From NCBI GenBank assembly GCA_021814355.1, contig JAKAIJ010000118.1:1-7805 (forward strand): a DNA stretch of 7,805 bases, read 5' to 3'. The notes beneath the pieces are model-generated. The model was given only the letters and a program-made list of their open reading frames with translations. It did no database searches and was not told the DNA's origin. Source of the stretch: Acidobacteriota bacterium (GTDB taxonomy: Bacteria > Acidobacteriota > UBA4820 > DSQY01). Shown one piece after another: positions 1 through 6,052 of the stretch. A program made the translations under genes and the position numbers. The stretch's first letter is position 1; every line of letters starts with the position of its first letter.

Positions 1-331
1 CGTCCACGATGCCGCAGTCCGCAAGGAGGAATGTCCTCGTGAATTCCGGCGGCCCCGGCTCGGGCTTGCCGATTCGCATCCCTTGTTCTACAAGTCTCTT
101 TTCGGCGTGACAAGCCGCGCGTACAGGGCCTTTCACGTGGACCGCCTCCCATTCCATGGCGCCCGACGGTATCAGCGGAGCGTGGAAGAAAACCTCGCTG
201 CACCAGACCGGTTCGCCCAGAACGTACTCGGTTTTCGGAAGGCGTAGCTCGACGCGAAAGAGTTTATCCCCCTGCGCAAAACAGCCAAGTCCGAAGAAGA
301 ATGCAATGGTAGTGGCAATGGCCTTTTTCAC
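1..331 (-). CDS. Small predicted secreted protein, unknown function (3' end cut by window edge)
   Basis: Not recognised as a named family. The first 110 codons are open to the window edge. The start is GTG at 331-329, chosen because AAGGAG lies 6 bases upstream and the downstream residues form a good signal peptide: MKK, then a hydrophobic run (residues 4-19) with a possible signal-peptidase cut after CFA near residue 19. The GLGC at residues 14-17 is a poor lipobox because Gly is at -3. The mature part begins with alternating beta-strand-like residues and the phrase YVLGEPV (residues 36-42), which I associate loosely with secreted Ig-like beta-sandwich domains. Cys44, Cys74 and Cys106 could form disulfides. 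It starts 10 bases after the stop of the large HEXXH protein, with its ribosome site touching that stop, so the two are probably co-transcribed and both exported. A partner or inhibitor of the protease is possible but is only inference from position. Confidence 0.8.
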   Translation of the reverse strand, partial: MKKAIATTIAFFFGLGCFAQGDKLFRVELRLPKTEYVLGEPVWCSEVFFHAPLIPSGAMEWEAVHVKGPVRAACHAEKRLVEQGMRIGKPEPGPPEFTRTFLLADCGIVD

Positions 332-336
332 GGCGG

Positions 337-343
337 TCTCCTT
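337..343 (-). promoter_or_regulatory. Ribosome binding site overlapping the upstream stop codon
   Basis: On the minus strand the stop TAA of the large secreted protein (344-342) runs directly into AAGGAGA, followed by ACCGC and the GTG start at 331. This near-consensus Shine-Dalgarno site decides the GTG start of the small secreted protein and suggests coupling with the upstream gene. Confidence 0.7.
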
Positions 344-3300
344 ATTCGGGGTCGGTATCCGTGCGAACGCTGATTCCACCTGCGCAAGCTGGAATCCCGC
401 AGCCGGGCCCCATCGCATCGAGATCATCGCAGTCCATTCGCGCGATGCCGTCAATCCGCATCTCCAGGCTGTAGGTCGCGTTGAACTCGTGCATGATGCA
501 GTATTCCGAAGAGAAAGTTGCGTTGGCACACGATCCTCCCGCGCCGCCGCACCATGCGTTGTTGAGATCGTGGTTCTTAGGGTCACAACCGTTCACGTTG
601 AACTGGTGGGCCAGTTCGTGGTCCGTGGTTTCTTCCACGTGGTTGGCCGCTTGTTGTGTGCTGCACTGGGGGGTCCTGAGGGCGCATTGCACCTCGATGC
701 TGCCGGTGCACACGTAAGAGATGTCGCTCTGCACGTAGCTGGCGCCGTTCAGAACGGTGTCGCCAAGATCTCGGTAGAGCCCCGTGCCGATTAGATGAAA
801 GTAATTGTGGGGATTGTTGAATTCCTGGTTTGGTGGGGACATGGGGTTCTTGTTGGCGAACCACGCTTGGTGGAAAAGCCGCTTCTCCGTATCCGAAGAG
901 TAGCGGAGCCAAGATTCGGGCAGATACGGCACGGCCCCCATGCCGCTGCTGAGTCCGATGAACTCCGCAAAGGCGTCAGTATAGGGCTGTGCGATGCCCC
1001 GCATATCGGCGTCGTAGAAGGCAGACCCCGTCCCGTTGATCTGGTAGGGGGACGTGTCATAGACCAGCCCGTCGTTGCTGTTTATCACGCCGATTCCGGC
1101 GCTGGAGCCTTTCGAGAAATCGGGGTAGTGCGTGGCGGTAATGATTGGCGAGGCGGTGTAGGCGTACTGCGTCGTGTACGTCGTGCCTCCGGTCCGCGCC
1201 GTAACCAGTCCTATGATCGCGTAGTCCATGCTGGTTGTTCGGTCAATGCTGCCGACGTAGGCTTCGTCGTGGGGCCCTTCAAACGGACGGCTCGCATCGA
1301 AGACCGCGATCTTGTCCCCCACCGTCAAATTGTCAAGCTGCGCCCCGGAAGGTCCTTTGTAGACTTGCAGAGACGAACTTCCCGCAGGGATAGTCATATG
1401 GGTGTCGTCGGGCGCGTAGATCACCCCGCCCCTTCTGAACATGTGGTCCCGTTCGGTGAAGGTGCGTTTCCAGCCTGTGAAGACCTGGCTGAGTTCCGGC
1501 GTCTGGTTCGGGATCGTCTGCCCCGTTTTCGGGTCCACCCGGGTGACCTCGACCTGCCAGTTGTCGCCGGCGTAGCGTGCGGGGACCTTGAGGTAGTAGG
1601 TGAGAGTGCCGGTCTGGTTGGTGGCGGGGGGCGTGAAGATGCGGACCATGTTGGCGCTGAGGGTAAGGCCGGTCTGCCCCTGCGGGTCCCAGGTGAGGCC
1701 GAAGTCGAGGGGGCTCACGCCGTCCCATCCGCGCCAGGCCTCGTTGTCGTTGGCTTCGTAGGGAAGGACGGCGGGGCGGTGTGCGGGGTTGGTGGCGGGC
1801 CAGCCGGCGGGGGCGCCCCGGGCGTCGCGGGGAGCGTAGGGGGCGTCGTCGGGGGGATCAATGAGGCGGAGGTTGACGTAGTTGCCGTTCCAGCCGCGGA
1901 CCTGGAACTTGATCACGCGGTCCACGGCCTGGTCGGGCGACGGGTAGGTTTGTCCCGCCACCGTGTTCGCCAGCGTCACCCGCTGGGCGATGCGCGCGGT
2001 CTTGAAGGGCATGGTCATGTTCCACATGGGCTCGACGGTGATCTGGAAGAGGTTGGTGAGGGCCGTGGTTTCGTACTCGTAGACCTCCGCCCCGAGGTGC
2101 CGCGCCGGAACCGTCCCGCCGGGCTCCGCGACCGGGTTCTGGTTGTACCCGTGGGCCATGCCGCGGTTGACGGCCCAGAAAAAGCGGTCGTTGGTGGGGG
2201 TGGAGGCGCCGCGGTCCATCTCAATGGAGCGGGGTTTGATGGAGCCGTGGGGGAGCTGAAGGACGAGGTAGGTGATGGTCTCGGTGGAGACGGTGAGGAT
2301 GGGGCCGTAGGTGCCGTCGTCGGAGGTGTAGACGCGGTGTCCCGACCCGACCTCGACGGGGGCGGGGTCGGCGAAGAAGAACCAGCGGTTGCCGTAGGTG
2401 TTCTTGATAGGAGAGGTATTGCCGGCGGGGATGCGGACGAGCCAGCCGCCGGCGGAGTTGTCGGCGAGGTAACAGGCGGAGGCGTCGGGCTCCAGCCCGA
2501 TCCCGACGGCCAGGACGGGGTTCGTGAACCCGCTGTCGTTGGTGTTCGCGTACTCCGAGACGTTGCCGGTGGCGACGTCCACCTGGTAGACCTTGGCGGT
2601 TCCGGACTGGCCGCTGATGTAGACGAGGACGCCGGTGTCGCTGACGCGGGAAATACTGGGCTTGACGACGCCGGAGATGGTGCGGATGACCACGGGGTCA
2701 TGCCGGAAGAGGTCCACCTCCTGGATCTGTCCCTCGGAGGCGACCCAGAAGTGGCCCGTCTGCGGGGCGTAGACGATGGCCCGGAGGCCGGTCCAGGGCC
2801 CCAGCCCCCGCGGCCTCATCGTGAGGAAGGCCAGGGAGTCCTCCTGGCGCCCGTTGGCCCGGACCCCGAGGAAGCTGCCGCGGGCGTCCTCGGGCACCGT
2901 GAAGGTGGCCGAGGTGGCGAAGCCGTCCGGACCCGCGACGGCGCTGTTGGCGGCGAGCAGGCGGTCGTGGAGGGTGAGCAGGTCGCCGGTGGGGTTGGGG
3001 TCCAGGTAGCTGCCCGTGACCGTGAAGGTGTCGCCCCACCAGACCTCCGAGGGGCTGACCGAGGTCGTGGAGGGCGCCGGGGGCGGGTCGTAGCCGACGT
3101 TCTGGACCGGCGTGCTGACGGCGCCCGTCTCGGAAATCTCGAAGCACTCCAGGACCGCGGAGCGTCTCTCGGGGACGTTGAGCGTCGTGGCGGTGTAGTT
3201 GGTGGCGAGGGTCCGCACCCGCTGGCGGAAGGGGCCGTCCTCCGCCGCCGACGCGCGGTAGGGCCCGGTGCCCCCGCTCCAGCTAAGGCCGAGGACGTAG

Positions 3301-3608
3301 TACTGACGGGTGTCGTCCCTCGGATCGGTGAAGGGGGTCTTGGTCACCATGAGCGTAATGCCGTCCGGCGTGAAGGAGGGAGCATCGGCGGCGGCGCACG
3401 GGAGCGGGCTGGCGGGGCCGGCGGCCACGGGGTTCGCGCGGCCCCGTCCCAGCGGGGCGGCCCTCTGGGGGACGCACAGGCCCCTCATCCCGGGCGGAAG
3501 TTCCGGCGGGCCGGGGTGGTTCGGCTCAAGGCCAAACGCGGCCACGCCAACGAGGCCCAAACAGGCAGACATCAGAAACCGCGCTCCCGCCTTCCCCGTT
3601 CTCCTCAT
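342..3608 (-). CDS. Large secreted multidomain protein with C-terminal HEXXH metalloprotease-like motif
   Basis: 1088 residues; no named family recognised. ATG at 3608-3606 has GGAGGGA (3622-3616) 7 bases upstream. Residues 1-26 form a Sec-type signal peptide (basic start, hydrophobic run through GLVGVAAFG). About 80-175 looks like a fibronectin-III-like beta domain, 178-265 an IPT/TIG-like Ig fold (SVSPSEVWWGDTFTVTGSYL), and about 270-520 contains repeated beta-strand units like a propeller (for example HFWVASEGQIQEVDL). The rest is unassigned until the C-terminus, where HELAH (residues 997-1001) is followed by Cys1008, His1013 and a CIMH segment (1037-1040) resembling a metzincin Met-turn. 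The classic metzincin third ligand, HExxHxxGxxH, is absent; His1013 or Glu1035 are candidates. Many cysteines in the last 130 residues fit an exported, disulfide-bonded domain. Likely an extracellular or surface zinc peptidase, inferred from the motif only. GC content falls sharply in the last third of the gene. Confidence 0.85.
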   Translation of the reverse strand: MRRTGKAGARFLMSACLGLVGVAAFGLEPNHPGPPELPPGMRGLCVPQRAAPLGRGRANPVAAGPASPLPCAAADAPSFTPDGITLMVTKTPFTDPRDDTRQYYVLGLSWSGGTGPYRASAAEDGPFRQRVRTLATNYTATTLNVPERRSAVLECFEISETGAVSTPVQNVGYDPPPAPSTTSVSPSEVWWGDTFTVTGSYLDPNPTGDLLTLHDRLLAANSAVAGPDGFATSATFTVPEDARGSFLGVRANGRQEDSLAFLTMRPRGLGPWTGLRAIVYAPQTGHFWVASEGQIQEVDLFRHDPVVIRTISGVVKPSISRVSDTGVLVYISGQSGTAKVYQVDVATGNVSEYANTNDSGFTNPVLAVGIGLEPDASACYLADNSAGGWLVRIPAGNTSPIKNTYGNRWFFFADPAPVEVGSGHRVYTSDDGTYGPILTVSTETITYLVLQLPHGSIKPRSIEMDRGASTPTNDRFFWAVNRGMAHGYNQNPVAEPGGTVPARHLGAEVYEYETTALTNLFQITVEPMWNMTMPFKTARIAQRVTLANTVAGQTYPSPDQAVDRVIKFQVRGWNGNYVNLRLIDPPDDAPYAPRDARGAPAGWPATNPAHRPAVLPYEANDNEAWRGWDGVSPLDFGLTWDPQGQTGLTLSANMVRIFTPPATNQTGTLTYYLKVPARYAGDNWQVEVTRVDPKTGQTIPNQTPELSQVFTGWKRTFTERDHMFRRGGVIYAPDDTHMTIPAGSSSLQVYKGPSGAQLDNLTVGDKIAVFDASRPFEGPHDEAYVGSIDRTTSMDYAIIGLVTARTGGTTYTTQYAYTASPIITATHYPDFSKGSSAGIGVINSNDGLVYDTSPYQINGTGSAFYDADMRGIAQPYTDAFAEFIGLSSGMGAVPYLPESWLRYSSDTEKRLFHQAWFANKNPMSPPNQEFNNPHNYFHLIGTGLYRDLGDTVLNGASYVQSDISYVCTGSIEVQCALRTPQCSTQQAANHVEETTDHELAHQFNVNGCDPKNHDLNNAWCGGAGGSCANATFSSEYCIMHEFNATYSLEMRIDGIARMDCDDLDAMGPGCGIPACAGGISVRTDTDPE

Positions 3609-3659
3609 CGAACACTCCCTCCCCTCGCCAAAGTTTTGCTTAGGTATATCTTGAACCCG

Positions 3660-3688
3660 ACGATACCTTCCACTGCGTAGGTTGTCAA
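3660..3688 (-). promoter_or_regulatory. Predicted sigma-70-type promoter of the secreted-protein unit
   Basis: Reading the minus strand, a perfect -35 TTGACA (3688-3683) is followed after exactly 17 bases by TATCGT (3665-3660), which matches 4 of 6 of the TATAAT consensus. Transcription would begin near 3652-3654, giving a leader of about 45 bases before the ATG at 3608. It is the only such pair I found in the gap and is placed correctly for the large HEXXH gene and the small gene behind it. Confidence 0.6.
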
Positions 3689-3713
3689 GGAAAAACTCTC
3701 CGCGGCTTCAGGC

Positions 3714-3769
3714 GGGCCTACACCGGCGCCAAGTTCTGTTAACAACTGCTGAAAAACTCCCGTAGGCCC
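3714..3769. repeat. 8-bp inverted repeat linking promoter region and terminator loop
   Basis: GGGCCTAC (3714-3721) is the exact reverse complement of GTAGGCCC (3762-3769), with 40 bases between. The right arm sits wholly inside the 14-base loop of the hairpin at 3749-3784, so in RNA the loop could pair with the sequence downstream and make a pseudoknot. The arms do not extend beyond 8 bases. Function unknown; chance is possible. Confidence 0.4.
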
Positions 3770-3784
3770 ATGCGAGTTTCTCAG
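3749..3784 (-). terminator. Hairpin after arnA, likely transcription terminator
   Basis: Beginning 7 bases after the arnA stop (TAG 3794-3792), the minus strand reads CTGAGAAACTC, a 14-base loop, then GAGTTTTTCAG. The arms pair over 11 positions in RNA with a single G-U wobble. The U-run lies within the 3' arm, not after it, so this is not a textbook intrinsic terminator, but its site at the end of the arn operon and before a separate promoter supports termination. On the plus strand the arms pair with one A-C mismatch, so it would be weaker in that direction. Confidence 0.5.
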
Positions 3785-3791
3785 CCGCCTG

Positions 3792-4772
3792 CTAGGTCCC
3801 GAGCACGGTTCCCGGGGCGACCCCCTCGGACGCCGCCCACGCGGCGGCCTCCAGCTCGGGGCCTCCCTCCGTCTGGCATCTTAGCAGGTTCAAGGCGCCC
3901 TGCCCCGCGGAGACTCGAACGCCGCCGGCGTCCACCGAGAGGACCGCGCCGGGCGCGGGAACGACACGGGCCGAGCCCCCTTCCGGTCCCCGCCGCTCGA
4001 CTCCGGCCCCGTCGGCCGCGAGGTCCGTTTCCGGCAGCCCCCACCAGAGAAAGACCTTCCTGCCCCCCAGCGTCGTGAAGGCGCCGGGGTAGGGGTGGGT
4101 GACGGCGCGGACGAGGTTGTAGACGCGAAGGGCGGGCCACCTCCAGTCCACGCGCCCGTCCTCGGGCTTGCGCCCGCCGAAGTAGGAGCCCACCGTCAGG
4201 TCCAGCGGCGAAGAGTGGGCGGTCCCGGCTTTGAGCCTGGGCAGGGTCCGGTCCAGCAGGGCCGTCGCGGCGGCCTCGAGCTTCGCGTAAAGGGTCCGCG
4301 CCGTCTCCTCGAAGGCGATGGACACCCGCTCCTGGTCCACGAGGTTCCCCGCGTCGGGCTTGGCCACCATGTAGTGGAGGCTCACCCCGGTTTCGGTCTC
4401 GCCGTTCACGAGCACCCAGTTGACGGGAGCCCTGCCCCGGTACCGGGGCAGGAGGGAGCCGTGCAGGTTGAGCGCCCCCCGCGGCGGCAGCTCCAGGATG
4501 GAGACGGGGATCATGAATCGGAAGTAGAAGGAGAAGATGAAGTCCGGGGCGTACCCGCGGACCGTCTCCACCCAGCGGGAGTCCTTGAGGCTCTCGGGAT
4601 AGTGGACGGGGATGCGCCGGGCCTCGGCCCGTGCCGCGAGCGACTCCCACCAGACCTCCTCGTGCGGGTCGTCCCGGTGGGTGAAGACGGCGGGAATCTC
4701 GAAGCCGTGGCGCAGGAGGGCGTCAAAGCCCACGCAGCCCATCGTGTGATAGCCCATCACGACGGCTTTCAT
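3792..4772 (-). CDS. arnA: UDP-L-Ara4N N-formyltransferase (ArnA N-terminal-domain type, stand-alone)
   Basis: 326 residues. It transfers a formyl group from 10-formyl-tetrahydrofolate to the 4-amino group of UDP-L-Ara4N in the cytoplasm, the step before ArnC. The protein follows the N-terminal half of E. coli ArnA closely: MGYHTMGCVGFDALL at the start, NLHGSLLP with Asn102 and His104, YRGRAPVNWVLVNGETETGV (111-130), and Asp140. These are the catalytic Asn, His and Asp of this family, at the same numbering as in E. coli. The C-terminal 90 or so residues match the formyltransferase C-terminal (Fmt_C-like) subdomain and then stop, so the oxidative decarboxylase domain of the 660-residue fused enzyme is missing. 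ATG at 4772-4770 is preceded by GAGAGGG 7 bases away. It is the last gene of the arn operon, separated from arnC by an inserted palindromic element. Methionyl-tRNA formyltransferase is unlikely given the ArnA-like start and context. Confidence 0.9.
   Translation of the reverse strand: MKAVVMGYHTMGCVGFDALLRHGFEIPAVFTHRDDPHEEVWWESLAARAEARRIPVHYPESLKDSRWVETVRGYAPDFIFSFYFRFMIPVSILELPPRGALNLHGSLLPRYRGRAPVNWVLVNGETETGVSLHYMVAKPDAGNLVDQERVSIAFEETARTLYAKLEAAATALLDRTLPRLKAGTAHSSPLDLTVGSYFGGRKPEDGRVDWRWPALRVYNLVRAVTHPYPGAFTTLGGRKVFLWWGLPETDLAADGAGVERRGPEGGSARVVPAPGAVLSVDAGGVRVSAGQGALNLLRCQTEGGPELEAAAWAASEGVAPGTVLGT
4431..4452. repeat. 22-bp perfect palindrome inside arnA
   Basis: The half CCTGCCCCGGT (4431-4441) is followed immediately by its exact reverse complement (4442-4452), centred on a GGTACC core. 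It codes for the conserved LPRYRGR stretch of the formyltransferase, so high-GC codon choice for that motif may produce the symmetry by itself. Confidence 0.5.
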
Positions 4773-4788
4773 GCCTGGACCCTCTCAC

Positions 4789-5070
4789 GAATCTGTGCAG
4801 CCGCTTCGATGGGCAGGCCGACCGGCGCCTTTGGCGCCTCACGCTGAGCGAGGGTCGGCGATTCAGAAAGCCTTATGAAGGCGTTATTGCGAGGGCGCCG
4901 CGGAACGAGCCGCTGCGAAGCAATCTTCCTTTTCACGCTTCTTCGGCTTTCCGCCTCACCGCCTTCCTCGCTCAGCGGCCCTACCAGCCGGCGACCTGCT
5001 CCGCGATTGCTCCACCGTGCCCCACCCCCTCTCTTTGCTTGCGCGCGGCTTCCATAACTTGCACAGATTC
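4789..5070. mobile_element. MITE-like palindromic insertion element between arnC and arnA
   Basis: The 282-bp element is bounded by perfect 11-bp inverted repeats, GAATCTGTGCA at 4789-4799 and its complement at 5060-5070. Inside are nested symmetrical arms: CGCTGAGCGAGG (4842-4853) against CCTCGCTCAGCG (4966-4977), GAAAGCC (4866-4872) against GGCTTTC (4945-4951), and a core hairpin at 4886-4924. A local hairpin is formed by GCCGACC (4817-4823) and GGTCGGC (4853-4859). No transposase is encoded and I see no target-site duplication beside the ends, so a non-autonomous element is inferred from structure only. Its removal would leave arnC and arnA about 28 bases apart with the arnA ribosome site (within 4773-4788) intact, which fits a later insertion into a compact operon. 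The palindromic RNA could influence the level of the arnA message. Confidence 0.65.
4886..4924. repeat. REP-like core hairpin within the element
   Basis: Outer arms ATTGC (4886-4890) and GCAAT (4920-4924) enclose GCGCCGCGG and CCGCTGCG, which pair with one mismatch around the loop AACGAG (4904-4909). The general form, ATTGCGAG ... GAAGCAAT, resembles interspersed palindromic repeats I recall from several bacterial phyla; this is from memory, not a search. Confidence 0.55.
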
Positions 5071-5082
5071 TAGCGGGGGGCC

Positions 5083-6048
5083 TCATGCCTTGTCCCGATC
5101 AGGGGAGGAGACGTGAATGACCTGCCGGATGACGAAGCGCGGCCTGCGGCGCACCTCCTGGTAGATCCGGCCCACGTACTCGCCCAGGAGCCCCAGGCCG
5201 AAGAGAATGATCCCCATGAAGAAGAAGGCCGCGGAGAAGAGGGTGAAGGTTCCGCTGACCGCCCACTCTGGCCCCTTGATGAGCCGGCCGGCGATCAGGA
5301 CGAGGGCCGCGGCCATGGCCAGGATGGAGGTGGCGAACCCCACCACCATGGTGGTGCGCAACGGCAGGAGCGAGAAGCTGGTCATGAGGTCGAACTGGAG
5401 CTTGACGAGCTTCCAGACGCTGTACTTGCTCTGGCCCCGCGATCGCTCGGCGTGGGCCACGGGCACCTCGGTCACCCGGCCCGCGAACATGTCGGCGAGG
5501 ACGGGGATGAAGGTGGAGATCTCCTTCGACGAGCAGAGGGTCTTCACCACCTCCCGGCGGTAGGCGCGGAGCATGCAGCCGTAGTCGGAGAGCTGGACGC
5601 CCGTGACCGAGGAGGTGACCTTGTTGATGATGCGGGAGGCGATCTTGCGGAAGAGGGGGTCCTTGCGCTGCTGCCGCACCGATCCCACGACGTCGAACCC
5701 CCGCTCCATCATCGCCACCAGCTTGCCGATCTCCTCGGGCGGGTTCTGCAGGTCCGCGTCGAGGGTGACCACGATCTCCCCGCGGGAAGTCTCGAAGCCC
5801 GCGAAGACTGCGGCGTGCTGCCCGTAGTTGCGGTTGAAGTCCACCACCACCAGGTGTGGGTCCACGGCGGCGGCCTCCTTGAGGAGCTGGAGGGAGCGGT
5901 CGCGGCTCCCGTCGTTCACCAGGACCACCTCGTAGGGCTTTCCGAGCCCGTCGAGCACCTTGGCGAGGCGGCCGAGGAGCTCCGGGAGGTTTTCCTCCTC
6001 GTTGAAGACGGGGACCACGATGGAGAGGTAGGGAGCCCTCGACGTCAC
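5083..6048 (-). CDS. arnC: Undecaprenyl-phosphate 4-deoxy-4-formamido-L-arabinose transferase ArnC
   Basis: 321 residues, against 322 in E. coli. It transfers the formylated amino-arabinose from UDP to undecaprenyl phosphate on the inner face of the cytoplasmic membrane. It is a GT2-fold enzyme: SIVVPVFNEEENLPELL at the start, VNDGS (44-48), the NRNYGQHAA segment (72-80), the DAD metal-binding motif in TLDADLQNPPEE (95-106), DYGCMLRAYRR (155-165) and GQSKYS (205-210). Two membrane segments follow (about 234-254 and 276-298), then the LLGEYVGRIYQEVRRRPRF tail typical of this branch. These segments match E. coli ArnC better than dolichol-phosphate-mannose synthases or GtrB. The start is GTG at 6048, since AGGGGGTGA spanning the arnB stop is a good ribosome site; only 4 bases separate the genes. 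Its stop overlaps the next ATG as ATGA. Confidence 0.93.
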   Translation of the reverse strand: MTSRAPYLSIVVPVFNEEENLPELLGRLAKVLDGLGKPYEVVLVNDGSRDRSLQLLKEAAAVDPHLVVVDFNRNYGQHAAVFAGFETSRGEIVVTLDADLQNPPEEIGKLVAMMERGFDVVGSVRQQRKDPLFRKIASRIINKVTSSVTGVQLSDYGCMLRAYRREVVKTLCSSKEISTFIPVLADMFAGRVTEVPVAHAERSRGQSKYSVWKLVKLQFDLMTSFSLLPLRTTMVVGFATSILAMAAALVLIAGRLIKGPEWAVSGTFTLFSAAFFFMGIILFGLGLLGEYVGRIYQEVRRRPRFVIRQVIHVSSPDRDKA

Positions 6049-6052
6049 GGCG

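Larger units (their letters stand above)
4769..5086 (-). other. 105-codon open frame spanning the inserted element; doubtful gene
   Basis: An ATG at 5086-5084 overlaps the arnC stop as ATGA, and its TGA at 4771-4769 overlaps the arnA start as ATGA. The 105 residues are rich in Arg, Ala, Pro and Gly, with no membrane span, motif or fold that I recognise. About 90% of the frame is the palindromic element. The only purine-rich sequence just upstream (AAGG) ends one base from the ATG, which is too close for a good ribosome site. Taking the element out would leave an 11-codon frame between the same two ATGA junctions. I read it as chance or as a frame that lets ribosomes pass through, not as a functional protein; the double ATGA overlap is the only argument for translation. 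Confidence 0.2.

Noticed and set aside
795..3680. 961-codon plus-strand open frame antisense to the large secreted protein
   Set aside because: It mirrors the codons of the minus-strand gene. Its product is Gly/Val/Asp/Arg-rich without signal, domain or fold, as expected opposite high-GC3 coding DNA, and the minus-strand gene has a signal peptide, ribosome site and recognisable domains.
3732..3747. AGTT-N8-AACT with a GTTAAC core as a possible operator
   Set aside because: The arms are only 4 bases and the site is more than 40 bases upstream of the -35 box; too little symmetry to support a binding site.
3781..4650. 289-codon minus-strand frame overlapping arnA in another register
   Set aside because: It is rich in Arg, Gly and Pro, without motifs, and is a shifted reading of the formyltransferase gene.
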